In this document: positions 1 through 8,957 of the stretch, piece after piece
How positions within the stretch are numbered: position 1 is the stretch's first letter
Layout: each line of letters opens with the position of its first letter
Source of the DNA: JAWKNZ01 sp041391425
Lineage (GTDB): Bacteria > Bdellovibrionota_B > Oligoflexia > Oligoflexales > JAWKNZ01
Assembly: GCA_041391425.1 (NCBI GenBank)
Contig: JAWKNZ010000006.1
Location: 287,082-351,081, forward strand
Direction: 5' to 3'
Length of the DNA stretch: 64,000 bases
Position numbers and translations under genes: made by a program
Notes under the pieces: generated by a model
Told to the model about the DNA's origin: nothing
The model's database searches: none
The model's input: the letters and a program-made list of their open reading frames with translations, nothing else

Positions 1-1455
1 ATTACGAAAGTTATGAATGGTTCCTTTTTTGAAGTTTTTTCCAAGTCAGCTATTAATGCAAGTATCAATGTTATGATTGAGTATTCGCAACCAAATACTC
101 ATAAAGAATTTCATGTGGGGCATGGAAGAAATGTTTGTTTGGGGGATAGTTTGTGCCGTTTATTTCGTTATAATGGTTATAATGTTTTAGCTGTCAATTA
201 TATCGGAGACGAAGGAGCACATATTGCAAAATGTTTGTGGCAACTAGATCAACAGAGTGAATCGAAGCCATCTGATATGACTAAAACAGAGTGGTACGGT
301 AAAAACTATGTTGAAGCTAATAAGAAACTTGAAAATTCTAGTGAAGACGAAAAGAAAACATATTTGCAAGAAATTTCTTCCGTATTGCGTGCAATTGAAA
401 ATAAAGAAGGTAAATATTATGAAATTTGGCAAAAGAGCCGCGAGGAGTGTTTGGCAGATTTTCGTTCTACCTATGAATGGCTTGATGTTCATTTTGATCA
501 CTATTTTTTTGAGTCGGAGTTTTCTAACGAATCTCAACGTCTTGTAGATGAGTATTTGGATAAAGGATTCTTTGAAGTATCGGAAGGAGCTGTTGGTAAG
601 GATCTTTCCAGTGAAAAGCTAGGTTTTTGTATGGTGCGAAAGTCGGATGGAAATATTCCTTATATGACCAGGGATATTGCTTTGGCTCGAAAGAAGTTCG
701 ATGAGTTTAATATAGATCGTTCTATATATGTTGTCGGAAGTGAACAAATTTTTCATTTTAATCAGCTGTTTAAGGTATTGCAAATGATGGGCTTTAAGCA
801 AGCTGATGAGTGTTTCCATTTAAGCTATGGAATGGTCGTGCGCCCCGACGGGAAAATGTCATCAAGATTAGGAAATTCTGTAACATTTGGTACGTTGAAG
901 CAACAGATTCTACAAGAGCTTAGTGAATATCTTGAGCGTTATAAAGATCAATGGAATCCTCAAGAAGTAGAAGAAATAGCCCACCGGCTATCGGTGGGAG
1001 CCATCAAATATGGCATGTTGCAAAGTGATCCCAATAGGGAGATTACGTTTGAGTTAAGTCAATGGCTTAGCTTTGAAGGTAATACTGGACCATATTTGAT
1101 GTATACTTATGCGCGCATAAAGTCAATTTTGCGTAAAGCTGAGGATGAAGGGATAGTTTCTGCGGATAAAGAATTTGATCTTTTGAACCATGATCTCGAA
1201 TTAGAAATTCTTAGATATTTATACGATTTTAATAACGTATGTATGCAGGCATGTGAAACATACCGTCCTTCTGTCTTGGCCCAATATCTGTTTAATCTGT
1301 GTAAGTCATTTAATCGTTACTATAGTGAAGTTTCAGTATTGAAGGCTGATACTTTGGATTTGAAAAGAGAGAGGGTAACCCTCTTGCATGCTTTTTCGTT
1401 AACATTATATCAAGGTCTTGCTTTGTTAGGTATTACTCCACCTGAAAAGATGTGA
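1..1455 (+). CDS. argS: Arginyl-tRNA synthetase, 5' end cut by the window edge
   Basis: Class I aminoacyl-tRNA synthetase that charges tRNA-Arg in the cytoplasm. The reading frame is open from base 1, so the ATG at 13 is internal; the first roughly 90-100 residues, including the N-terminal Add1 tRNA-binding domain, lie outside the window (family length about 550-590). Counting from base 13, the HIGH-type motif is HVGH at residues 34-37 and the KMSKS-type loop is GKMSSRLGN near residue 280. The C-terminal anticodon-binding helical domain (DALR type) covers about residues 365-480. No terminator follows; an insertion element begins 75 bases downstream. Family assignment is secure. Confidence 0.96.
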   Translation: MTKVMNGSFFEVFSKSAINASINVMIEYSQPNTHKEFHVGHGRNVCLGDSLCRLFRYNGYNVLAVNYIGDEGAHIAKCLWQLDQQSESKPSDMTKTEWYGKNYVEANKKLENSSEDEKKTYLQEISSVLRAIENKEGKYYEIWQKSREECLADFRSTYEWLDVHFDHYFFESEFSNESQRLVDEYLDKGFFEVSEGAVGKDLSSEKLGFCMVRKSDGNIPYMTRDIALARKKFDEFNIDRSIYVVGSEQIFHFNQLFKVLQMMGFKQADECFHLSYGMVVRPDGKMSSRLGNSVTFGTLKQQILQELSEYLERYKDQWNPQEVEEIAHRLSVGAIKYGMLQSDPNREITFELSQWLSFEGNTGPYLMYTYARIKSILRKAEDEGIVSADKEFDLLNHDLELEILRYLYDFNNVCMQACETYRPSVLAQYLFNLCKSFNRYYSEVSVLKADTLDLKRERVTLLHAFSLTLYQGLALLGITPPEKM

Positions 1456-1522
1456 TTGTGTTTTTATGGATACTCTAACTGCTTTATGGACTAGAGTTTA
1501 GGGAGGGTGAAAAATGAGGTTT

Positions 1523-1703
1523 ATGAAATCGTAACTATTTAGCGCATTTTTCATCTGATCGATTCAAAACCTTGACTGCCAGTCATCCTGAGTGAAGCGA
1601 GGGATCTATTTCGCAATTTCGAGATCCTTCGCTTCACTCAGGATGACGATGTATCAAGCGACATATTGAAGGGAAAAGATACGCTGAATAGTTACATGAA
1701 ATC
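1523..1703. mobile_element. 165-bp MITE-like element with 8-bp target duplication, IS66-type ends
   Basis: The element spans 1531-1695. Its ends are imperfect inverted repeats starting GTAACTATT[T/C]AGCG, matching at about 18 of 21 positions. It is flanked by exact 8-bp direct repeats ATGAAATC (1523-1530 and 1696-1703). Inside are two 26-base arms (1582-1607 and 1622-1647) that pair almost perfectly around a 14-base loop and begin GTCATCCTGAGTGAAGCGA. Ends beginning GTAA and 8-bp duplications are properties of the IS66 family, so this is probably a non-autonomous derivative. It has no coding capacity. Confidence 0.8.
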
Positions 1704-1818
1704 TTCATTTATTCTTACGGTGTTCATCTTATCTTTCATTGGAGTATGTTTTTATACTAGTGCTTGCTATCAGTTTATGTAAATTACAATTCTGATTTGA
1801 TTTATCTTATATTGATGT

Positions 1819-2514
1819 TTATGCTCTGATTTCACATTGATTAGCCAGAACATTTAGATTTATAAACTTTCCATTAGTTTCATTTATAATTTGTTTTAAT
1901 TGATTCATTGATTCTAACTCTCCTTGAGCAGTTGGCTCTGCTCCAATCCATATGGTGGATATTGTTATACTTTGGCGGAGGGCTGTTGCAGTGACAAGTT
2001 TAGCCCTTCGATTAGAGAGAGAATCTGTGTTTTTTATAACAAGAACAATATTAGTATGGTTTTGTACATGAGGTAAATACCTTAGTTCGTCCAGATTGAA
2101 TCCTAGTATTGTAATACTTTTGTGTTCTAGCGTTGCTCCTAATACTTTCGTTAATGAAAGGTAACTTTCTTGATCATTATTATTGGAAATTAAACTGATA
2201 TTTAAGTATTCGCTTTGATTTCCCTGTCTAAGCTTGTCAATAATTATAGTTGCGATCTGATTTGCTTTGTTGAAGTTTAGTTGTCTATTTTGGGAAGTTG
2301 TATGGTAATTAGCTAGGGCTTGAGATAGTTTTTCACAAAACCTTAGTTCAGTAGATTCATTGTTTTTTATACTTTGATCTGTGCTTATGCTTATCTCAGA
2401 TTTTTTATTTAGATCTGATGCTTTTGCGGTATAAAGGTTAGAATCTATTAATATTGGAATGATTAAGATAAAAGATGCCTCGATAATTTTTTTTACAATA
2501 GTTTTAAGTCGCAT
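1819..2514 (-). CDS. Secreted protein of unknown function
   Basis: A 231-residue protein starting at the ATG at 2514. The first ~32 residues are a lysine-rich start, a hydrophobic stretch (FILIIPILI) and a plausible signal-peptidase site after AKA. The mature part is polar. Its C-terminal half alternates short hydrophobic strands with helices (NIVLVIKN, ITISTIWIG), reminiscent of a von Willebrand A/Rossmann fold, but no clear MIDAS motif is visible, so this is only a resemblance. It stands alone between the insertion element and the receiver cluster, and I do not recognise the family. Confidence 0.7.
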   Translation of the reverse strand: MRLKTIVKKIIEASFILIIPILIDSNLYTAKASDLNKKSEISISTDQSIKNNESTELRFCEKLSQALANYHTTSQNRQLNFNKANQIATIIIDKLRQGNQSEYLNISLISNNNDQESYLSLTKVLGATLEHKSITILGFNLDELRYLPHVQNHTNIVLVIKNTDSLSNRRAKLVTATALRQSITISTIWIGAEPTAQGELESMNQLKQIINETNGKFINLNVLANQCEIRA

Positions 2515-2733
2515 TTTGATTTTCTCAACTAGTTTGTTATTTAATTCTTTTATGCAATTGAATACTCAAAGTATAAGAGCTTGTAGAGCCAGAGCCTGCT
2601 AATCTCCTAGACTCTCTATGTTTAATTGAAGCAAATAATTTGCCATTTTTAGGATGGGGTCTTTGTTAGGAACCTTTTGTTATCACAGTATAAAATGGAT
2701 TACAGGCCGTTGTGAAGGTTGTGAAGAAAATTG
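2515..2733. other. Intergenic stretch without a recognisable gene
   Basis: With the hairpin at 2734-2758 and its 3' flank, about 308 bases separate two minus-strand genes. I see no supported open frame. The promoter of the secreted protein gene presumably lies here. Confidence 0.5.
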
Positions 2734-2758
2734 AAATTGTCAAATCTTTTGACAATTT
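2734..2758 (-). terminator. Perfect 11-bp hairpin after the receiver operon
   Basis: Arms AAATTGTCAAA and TTTGACAATTT with a 3-base loop, 65 bases beyond the stop of the last receiver gene when read on the minus strand. The trailing sequence is T-rich but not a clean U-tract, so it is either a weak terminator or a processing/operator hairpin. Confidence 0.5.
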
Positions 2759-2822
2759 AATGCCTCTTGATCATATTTTTTGTAACCGTAACTGGTAAGA
2801 ATAATTTGGAATGATATATTTC

Positions 2823-3506
2823 TTATTCATTGGGTTTTTGTTTAGCTATTTTGAGAGCTTCGCTAAGTTTTTGCCAATATTTTTCTTTATTAGTATTCGT
2901 GGCATAGTCTGCTTCGAAGGCAATTTGCCACGAGTTTTCTTTTTGCAATAAAGCCGTGCATTTGGCATTTAGGTTTCCTGACCAAAGATTTTCAAGGAAG
3001 GAATGCTCGATAGAAAACCGGCTGCAAGGTTCGAGCGGAAAGGACAACTCTAGCATACCCCCTGTCTCATCTAATCCAATAATTTTTGCTGGGCTTTTTA
3101 GCTGCACTATTGTGGGTGAGTGTGTTTGAATAGATTTTCTTATTTCGATTTCTTTTTCTCGAGTTGTTTCAAGTGTCTCAATAAACTCTCCTAAACTGAA
3201 TGGATTATTTAAATAGTGGATATAGTCTGGCATTGGATTTGTTTTAATTGTTGGACGCTTTATGAATAAGTGAGGTCTATGTATATCCTGGAATTTTAGT
3301 AAAAATTGAGCCCATTCAGCTAGTGTTTGCTCATTTTCTGACACATGTGAATAGATTGCACATATATTTTCATCATCATGCTGATACATTGTAATAGCTT
3401 GGCTTCTTGTAGAAGCAAATTGAAGTTGGAAATGGTAGCCTTCCAGTATTGGTAGAAATTCTTCATAAATAATTTTATTAGGATGAAAGAATATTATTTT
3501 TTCTAT
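2823..3506 (-). CDS. Second receiver-like half of a split signalling protein
   Basis: The frame is open from just after a TAG near 3513 down to 2823. No ATG, GTG or TTG occurs before the internal ATG at 3389, yet the residues upstream of it (EKIIFFHPNKIIYEEFLPIL and on) form a natural receiver-domain start. Residues ~1-120 look receiver-like but lack the phosphoacceptor aspartate. The C-terminal ~90 residues could be a PilZ-like barrel, without the RxxxR and DxSxxG signature. The preceding ORF overlaps this one by ~30 bases in another frame. Dropping one A from an A6 run (3497-3502) fuses both into a receiver-X-receiver-X protein. Starting at an ATA (3506) is the alternative. Confidence 0.6.
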   Translation of the reverse strand: MEKIIFFHPNKIIYEEFLPILEGYHFQLQFASTRSQAITMYQHDDENICAIYSHVSENEQTLAEWAQFLLKFQDIHRPHLFIKRPTIKTNPMPDYIHYLNNPFSLGEFIETLETTREKEIEIRKSIQTHSPTIVQLKSPAKIIGLDETGGMLELSFPLEPCSRFSIEHSFLENLWSGNLNAKCTALLQKENSWQIAFEADYATNTNKEKYWQKLSEALKIAKQKPNE

Positions 3507-4209
3507 AGGAGTCTACTGTATATCTGGGGATATCAGCAAGCTGTTCTACCCATTGTCTTGATTGTCCAGAAATTCTGTTTAAAGGAAATAGATTTATGTA
3601 TTTACTTTCGGACTTAAAACTTACTGGATTTTTCAAGATTAAATCATTAATTTTGTTGTCATGATAATAGCATTTAAAAATCGTGTCTAACTCTAGTCGT
3701 ATATCACTTTTGCATATTAAAAAATTATTTTGTTTTCCATAAATTTCTGCATCGAATAAAATAGCAGGGTTTTCACTATTAAATGAACCTTCTGTTTTTA
3801 TAAAAAAAGGCGAAAAACCAGAGTAGCTAGAAGCTACTTGTTGTATTTTTGTAAAAAGCGCTTTCGGTTCAGGAGTACCAAGAAAAAATCCTGCAAATTT
3901 TCTTTTACCTATTGCATTAATTTCACTTGGTGATTTTTTGAGAATACTTACTATAATAGGGATGCGTTTCAAAATAGGGTCTTTTTGCAGATGATCATAA
4001 AGCTCACCTACAGTTGCATCTGTTAGAATTGCTTCGGAAATAATGATGTGAGGTAGTTCTTGTTCGATGTTTTTTATGGCATCATAAAATGAAAGAGAGA
4101 GGACTACATTGTATCCTTGTGCTTTTAACTGAGCTTGCTTTGCAATAGCTCTTTCCATTTTTTCTACCACAAGGATGATTGTGTGTGTTGTTATGCTTTT
4201 TGCTGTCAA
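3478..4209 (-). CDS. Degenerate response-regulator receiver protein
   Basis: A 243-residue protein. Residues ~8-125 have the receiver pattern: a hydrophobic first strand (IILVV), then PHIIISEAIL where the phosphorylated aspartate would normally sit, then IPIIVSILKK with the conserved lysine region. The missing aspartate makes it a pseudo-receiver. Residues ~135-235 are beta-rich and may be PilZ-like, but the c-di-GMP-binding residues are not seen. It follows the TPR receiver gene by 44 bases on the same strand and runs into the next receiver segment through the A6 frameshift site, so the three probably form one operon and perhaps one signalling module. Confidence 0.75.
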   Translation of the reverse strand: MTAKSITTHTIILVVEKMERAIAKQAQLKAQGYNVVLSLSFYDAIKNIEQELPHIIISEAILTDATVGELYDHLQKDPILKRIPIIVSILKKSPSEINAIGKRKFAGFFLGTPEPKALFTKIQQVASSYSGFSPFFIKTEGSFNSENPAILFDAEIYGKQNNFLICKSDIRLELDTIFKCYYHDNKINDLILKNPVSFKSESKYINLFPLNRISGQSRQWVEQLADIPRYTVDSYRKNNILSS

Positions 4210-4253
4210 TTAAATTATCCTAAATGTTATTTAATGCTTTATTTTGTAATGAG

Positions 4254-5453
4254 CTACGTTGATTCATTACTTTTTGTAAGTAAACTTTTGAGATTATTTT
4301 TCAACTTTGTTAGTTTCTCGAAAGTTGATCCGAATTCTGTTTCGCAACGTTCGGTATATTGCAATGCCATTTCATATTGTTTGAGCCTTCGGCATGCGAG
4401 TGCCGAATTGAGGCTGATCTTGTATTTGAGCTCTGGACGGACGATCTTGTGTGCTCTTTTGTATAACTCTATTGCCGCTTTTCCTTTGCCTGATTTTGAT
4501 AGTGCGATGCCAAATTCATTTAGTTTCGCAGCAAAAAATGGGCTTGCTTCGTCTATCTTGCTTAATGTTTTCAGAGCTTCTTCAATATTTTCTGATTTTA
4601 ATTGTTCTTGTGCTTCGATTTCTAGCAAGCGTGAATGGTTTGGTTGTAATTTCTTTGCTTCAAAATAAATTTGTTTTGCTTTGCTCATTTCTCCCATTTC
4701 TAAATAAGCGGAGGATAGGTCGGCTTTGCGTGTCACATCAAATGGATTTGTTTTTTCTAAAATCGTTAAATAATCTACTGCTTTATCCAGTGAGTTCATC
4801 AATAAGAGATTTTCTGCAAGTCCCGTTAAAGCAGGTCGAAAAAGCGTATTTAAGGTCGAGGATTTTTCATAATAACAAATTGCGGCTCGGTATTGCCCTA
4901 AAGCCTCTTTAGCACGAGCATAGGCAAATGCAGCGAGGTAATCAGTGAGAGCATCGTCTGTTAGTGTATCACTTAGTTCTACTATCTTTTCTTGATTTCC
5001 TATGCGAATTGTTTTCATTAATTGCAGGCAACGATGTTCAATTGAGTTAGGATCGATTACTTTCCCTTTTCCATGAGTGCAAAGGTTATTTAGATGTGTG
5101 TACCAGCTTTCTAAAGGTGCAATTTGTTCGATTCCAAATTCGAAAATCGTTGTGAGAAATTTTGCGCTTGGATTTGAATTCACGATAAGCTGAAGGTCAG
5201 GCAGACATGCTACCTTATCTTTGAAATCTTTTAGAATAGTTGTGAGTGATGTGCATACAGATTCGGCTATAAGCACTAGGCATGCTGGAGATGCACTCTC
5301 AATAATAAGTGAAGCTTCTTCTTGACTTGTGGTGACATAGTAGTTGCAAGGTAGGTTCATAGCTCCTAAGTTTTCGGATATTTTTGTGGACTCTACTTTT
5401 TGTGAAAGATTTACAATAAGTAAGCTCCAATTGGACTCAGCGGAGTCTTTCAT
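4254..5453 (-). CDS. Pseudo-receiver plus TPR-repeat protein
   Basis: I place the start at the ATG at 5453, which follows AAAGG at suitable spacing; an upstream ATG at 5549 would add 32 unlikely residues. Residues ~1-120 resemble a receiver domain (SLLIVNLSQ, then ACLVLIAES at the acceptor strand) without a phosphorylatable aspartate. Residues ~150-385 are tetratricopeptide repeats, for example ALGQYRAAICYYEKSSTLN and GEMSKAKQIYFEAKKLQPN. This architecture usually mediates protein-protein interaction downstream of signalling. It is the first gene of the cluster of degenerate receivers. Confidence 0.8.
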   Translation of the reverse strand: MKDSAESNWSLLIVNLSQKVESTKISENLGAMNLPCNYYVTTSQEEASLIIESASPACLVLIAESVCTSLTTILKDFKDKVACLPDLQLIVNSNPSAKFLTTIFEFGIEQIAPLESWYTHLNNLCTHGKGKVIDPNSIEHRCLQLMKTIRIGNQEKIVELSDTLTDDALTDYLAAFAYARAKEALGQYRAAICYYEKSSTLNTLFRPALTGLAENLLLMNSLDKAVDYLTILEKTNPFDVTRKADLSSAYLEMGEMSKAKQIYFEAKKLQPNHSRLLEIEAQEQLKSENIEEALKTLSKIDEASPFFAAKLNEFGIALSKSGKGKAAIELYKRAHKIVRPELKYKISLNSALACRRLKQYEMALQYTERCETEFGSTFEKLTKLKNNLKSLLTKSNEST

Positions 5454-5831
5454 AACTAGCTGACCTTTTAGAGATAAAATAATTGTCGTTGTTATAATAT
5501 AGCTTTTGGCGATGTATCGGAGGCTTAGCTCAAGTCCTTGAGTTATCACTGTGTTAGCGGTTATTTAGTGTGAAGGATCTTGGACTGCTTAAAAAGTTAT
5601 CGCGGTTATATATGCATAATAAGGATGTTTTTTTGCCAAAAACCATAATAGGGCTTTTTATGTTAAGTGGCTTTTTTTGAGTATGTGCTTTCTTAATGGG
5701 TTTTTCTCTTCGAAATATTAGAGTATAGTTCCCCTTTCAGATCAACTTTTTAAGTTTGCAAGAATTTTTAAGAAGATTTGAAATCAAGGGGTAACAGATT
5801 TTGAGCATTTAGCCATAGGAGTGAATTTATA

Positions 5832-6872
5832 ATGGCATTGATACCACTTAGGGCACTACTTGACCATGCGGCAGAGAATAACTACGGCGTGGGTGCGTTT
5901 AATGTGAATAATATGGAGCAAATACAGGCTATTATGGCAGCAGCGCGAGAAACGGATAGCCCAGTTATTATTCAGGCTTCTCGAGGAGCTAGAAGTTATG
6001 CGCAGGATGCATATTTGCGTCATTTGATGCTCGCAGCTGTCGAACTCTATCCAGAGATACCTATAGTTATGCATTTAGACCATGGTAACAGTCCTGAAAC
6101 ATGCTTCTCTGCCATTAGACAAAATTTTACATCAGTTATGATGGATGGATCTCTTAAGGCAGATGGAAAAACTCCTGCGGACTTTGATTATAATGTGAGT
6201 GTCACCCGTAAGGTCGTCGATGTCGCTCATGCATTGGGGGTCTCTGTTGAAGGCGAATTAGGCTGTCTAGGTTCTTTAGAAACTGGTACAGGTGAGAAGG
6301 AGGATGGTCACGGATTTGAAGGAACTTTATCGAAGGAACAGCTACTTACTAATCCGGATGAAGCCTTTGAATTTGTCAAAATAACGGGTGTGGATGCGTT
6401 GGCTGTTGCGATTGGGACGAGTCACGGTGCATACAAATTTAGTAAAAAGCCTACAGGCGATGTTTTATCGATGGATACAATTGCTGCAATTCATAAAAAA
6501 TTACCTAATACGCATTTGGTTATGCATGGGTCTTCTTCTGTTCCGCAAGACTTGCAGGACATTGTTAATGAATTTGGTGGTAAAATTCCGCAAACTTTTG
6601 GCGTTCCGGTTGAAGAAATTCAAAAAGGTATTCAAAATGGCGTGAGAAAGATTAATGTCGATACTGATAATCGTCTAGCAATTACTGGTGCTATTAGAAA
6701 GGTGTTGGCACAGTCTCCTTCGGATTTTGATCCACGGGCTTATTTAAAACCTGCACGTGAGGCTATGACCAAAGTTGTTGCTGATAGAATGACAGCCTTT
6801 GGGCAGGCGGGGCAAGCTCAGAAAATTCGCCAAGTTAGCTTAGAGGAAATGTCTAGAAAATACTTCAGTTGA
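5832..6872 (+). CDS. fba: Class II fructose-bisphosphate aldolase
   Basis: Zinc-dependent aldolase that splits fructose-1,6-bisphosphate into dihydroxyacetone phosphate and glyceraldehyde-3-phosphate in glycolysis and gluconeogenesis. The 346-residue length is normal for the type IIB/CbbA branch. The zinc-binding HLDHG is at 81-85, followed by VEGELGCLG, the phosphate-binding AIGTSHGAYK and MHGSSSVP, and NVDTDNR. The start has AGGAG 12 bases upstream. The 3' end overlaps the convergent rlmD gene by 8 bases. Confidence 0.97.
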   Translation: MALIPLRALLDHAAENNYGVGAFNVNNMEQIQAIMAAARETDSPVIIQASRGARSYAQDAYLRHLMLAAVELYPEIPIVMHLDHGNSPETCFSAIRQNFTSVMMDGSLKADGKTPADFDYNVSVTRKVVDVAHALGVSVEGELGCLGSLETGTGEKEDGHGFEGTLSKEQLLTNPDEAFEFVKITGVDALAVAIGTSHGAYKFSKKPTGDVLSMDTIAAIHKKLPNTHLVMHGSSSVPQDLQDIVNEFGGKIPQTFGVPVEEIQKGIQNGVRKINVDTDNRLAITGAIRKVLAQSPSDFDPRAYLKPAREAMTKVVADRMTAFGQAGQAQKIRQVSLEEMSRKYFS

Positions 6873-8190
6873 TTTTCTTTAGAAGGCATACTGTTTCGAT
6901 ATGATATGTATTAGGAAAGAAATCGAAGCATTTAATTTCAATCATTTCATATGCATCAGCAAGTGCTTTGATGTCTCGTGCTAAGGTCGTCGGATCACAG
7001 CTGACGTATATGATATAATTGGGTTCATTGCCTGGCTCTAGTATCGTGGCTGTTACTTCAGCCATACCTTTGCGTGGTGGGTCGACAATAAGTAAGTCTG
7101 GTTTCCCACCCGACTTCACCAGTCTTTTAAATCCTTGTAGAGCATCATATGCATGATAACGGATGTTATGCAGATTGTTTTCTCTGGTATTTATTTTTGC
7201 GTTTCTGATGGCTATTTTGTTGAATTCGAATCCGTCGATTCTCCTTGTGCCATCTGCAAGTATTAAAGATAGGTTTCCTGAGCCACAGTATAAGTCTGCT
7301 ATTACTTTGGGGCTTAACCTATCGACGATTGTCGCTATCTCATTGCGCAGGCTATGATTGTGCAGGGTATTGACTTGTAAGAACTGTCCGGGGGAAGTGA
7401 AGTATTTTAAGGCATCTTCTTCGAAAATTGCGACCGGTGCTTCTTTAGCTTCGTAGCTTAGCCCTATCCATAGAATTTCTTCGAAGTCTTGTAATTCATC
7501 TACTAACTGCTTTAATGAATTTGTTTTTCCATCTGCCGGCGTTACTATAGCAAAAATAGAGGCAGTAGAATTGACAGATCTAGCGGGAAGTTCTTGTAGT
7601 TCAATACGAAATTTTTGTGGTGTTGCCAACGTTTTATGAGAACTTATTTTTTCAATAAAACTATTGAGTGGTTGAGAAGCTATAAGACAGTGAGATATAT
7701 GCATTTGCTCGTGAGTTGATGCTTTGAAGTAACCAACACCAATTGATCCATCTGGCTTTATTGTTCCTCTTAACAGTATTCTGTTGCGATATCCTTGAAT
7801 CTTTGGAGAAGGTTCTACTATTATTGTTTGGTGGGATTCTAGCCTAGCAATTTTTTGCAACGATTCTTGAACAAATTGTTTTTTCCATACCAATTGTTGT
7901 TCATATGGTATGTCCTGCCATTGGCATCCGCCACATTCGTCACTATATTTGCAATGAGAGGTTGTGCGCAAAGGACTTTTTGTTTCGATTGTTAGGACAG
8001 AGGCTTCGCTAAATCGGGGTTTGTCTTTGTTCAGCTTGCAGATAACAACATCACCTGGTACAGCCTGTTCCACGAAATACACCTTACTGTCTTTTTTTGC
8101 GATGCCTTTTCCACCGTAAGCAATTCCTTCTATGGAAAGTTTTGTTTGGGCGGAAATGGGGGATATGTTGTTATTGTCTTTTCTTGGCAT
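6865..8190 (-). CDS. rlmD: 23S rRNA (uracil-5-)-methyltransferase, RumA/RlmD family
   Basis: SAM-dependent enzyme that makes 5-methyluridine in 23S rRNA. An N-terminal TRAM domain (~12-70) is followed by the iron-sulfur cysteines C80, C86 and C89 (CX5CGGC) with a fourth near 168. The Rossmann methyltransferase core has DLYCGSGNLSL and the catalytic VSCDPTTLARD near residue 400. At 441 residues the length is normal. RlmC, RlmD and RlmCD cannot be told apart by motifs alone. The gene begins inside the 3' end of the small upstream gene (20-base overlap), so the two are probably co-translated. Confidence 0.93.
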   Translation of the reverse strand: MPRKDNNNISPISAQTKLSIEGIAYGGKGIAKKDSKVYFVEQAVPGDVVICKLNKDKPRFSEASVLTIETKSPLRTTSHCKYSDECGGCQWQDIPYEQQLVWKKQFVQESLQKIARLESHQTIIVEPSPKIQGYRNRILLRGTIKPDGSIGVGYFKASTHEQMHISHCLIASQPLNSFIEKISSHKTLATPQKFRIELQELPARSVNSTASIFAIVTPADGKTNSLKQLVDELQDFEEILWIGLSYEAKEAPVAIFEEDALKYFTSPGQFLQVNTLHNHSLRNEIATIVDRLSPKVIADLYCGSGNLSLILADGTRRIDGFEFNKIAIRNAKINTRENNLHNIRYHAYDALQGFKRLVKSGGKPDLLIVDPPRKGMAEVTATILEPGNEPNYIIYVSCDPTTLARDIKALADAYEMIEIKCFDFFPNTYHIETVCLLKKIN

Positions 8191-8491
8191 TGGCTTTCTT
8201 TTTTTTCTTTTTCTTTACAGTATGCCCTGCTTCTTTCGGTACCAACTCGATTGAGATGCGTATTTTTCGACCATCTACAAGCCGTTGCAGGGGTTCTTGT
8301 AACACAGCAGCAAGGGCGAAGCCAATCTCTCTACCAAGGATTTGTATAATTTCATCCTTGCTTTTTCCAGCTTTAGATAAAAGCGTATTTAAATATGTAT
8401 TTGCCAGAATGCTTGCTAATTTTTCGCGTACTTCTTCTTCCCCAAGACCGCTGATATTGTTCAATAAAGTTTTTTTAATTGTCTCTTTTAT
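8171..8491 (-). CDS. Small basic protein, possibly initiated at ATA
   Basis: A ~106-residue protein with a helical N-terminal two thirds, a short IRISIELVPKEAGH segment and a lysine tail containing seven consecutive lysines. The frame is open upstream of an internal TTG (8464) back to a TGA, with no ATG or GTG. A strong AGGAG (8504-8500, minus strand) sits exactly 8 bases before an in-frame ATA at 8491, while the TTG has no ribosome-binding site. I therefore favour the ATA start. The gene overlaps rlmD by 20 bases. The function is unknown; the lysine tail suggests nucleic-acid or ribosome binding. Confidence 0.6.
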   Translation of the reverse strand: MKETIKKTLLNNISGLGEEEVREKLASILANTYLNTLLSKAGKSKDEIIQILGREIGFALAAVLQEPLQRLVDGRKIRISIELVPKEAGHTVKKKKKKKANAKKRQ

Positions 8492-8651
8492 GGCCTGAGC
8501 TCCTATAAAACGATTTGATTTAGTTGGTCACTAGAAGCTGCCTCACGTTTAGACTAAGGTGCAAAAATAGAAACACAGACCCTCAGTTTAGTTGAGATTC
8601 ATGTTTTTTTCTGAGTTAACAATGGAGTTTAAGCCGTCCAGCACCACTCTG

Positions 8652-8957
8652 TCATGTTAACAGATCCATAATTCTATCTAAATCAATATTTCCTTGGGCT
8701 TGAATAAGATTCTTCTTGTCTTTTTTTATTTCTGTGGTTAGATCGTCGACAATTTCCTCCATATCTTTGTCTTTTTTAGGCTTTGCCTTAATAGAGGCAA
8801 AGCGCTCGATAAACTGTTCTTTTTTCTCGCCGTTATTAGTCATGTTGGCCCAGCGCATCACTTCAGTGTCGAGCTGTATCTTACGCAGTTGTTCGAGCTT
8901 GTCTGCATTGTCTTTAGATTTGTCTTTAATAAGTCTGAATCCCATAAGCTTACTCAC
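8652..8957 (-). CDS. Small charged protein of unknown function
   Basis: A 101-residue protein rich in lysine and aspartate with predicted helical content (DADKLEQLRKIQL-type segments). The start is either GTG at 8957, overlapping the upstream PilZ gene by 8 bases, or ATG at 8945. The overlap indicates translational coupling to the PilZ protein, so it may be its accessory partner. I recognise no domain. Confidence 0.65.
   Translation of the reverse strand: MSKLMGFRLIKDKSKDNADKLEQLRKIQLDTEVMRWANMTNNGEKKEQFIERFASIKAKPKKDKDMEEIVDDLTTEIKKDKKNLIQAQGNIDLDRIMDLLT

Noticed and set aside
4135..4912. Plus-strand frames opposite the receiver/TPR genes
   Set aside because: Shadows of the minus-strand TPR gene with cysteine/phenylalanine-rich composition.
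8097..8498. Plus-strand frame across the rlmD start and the lysine-rich gene
   Set aside because: Phenylalanine-rich product is the antisense of the lysine run; the minus-strand genes explain the region.
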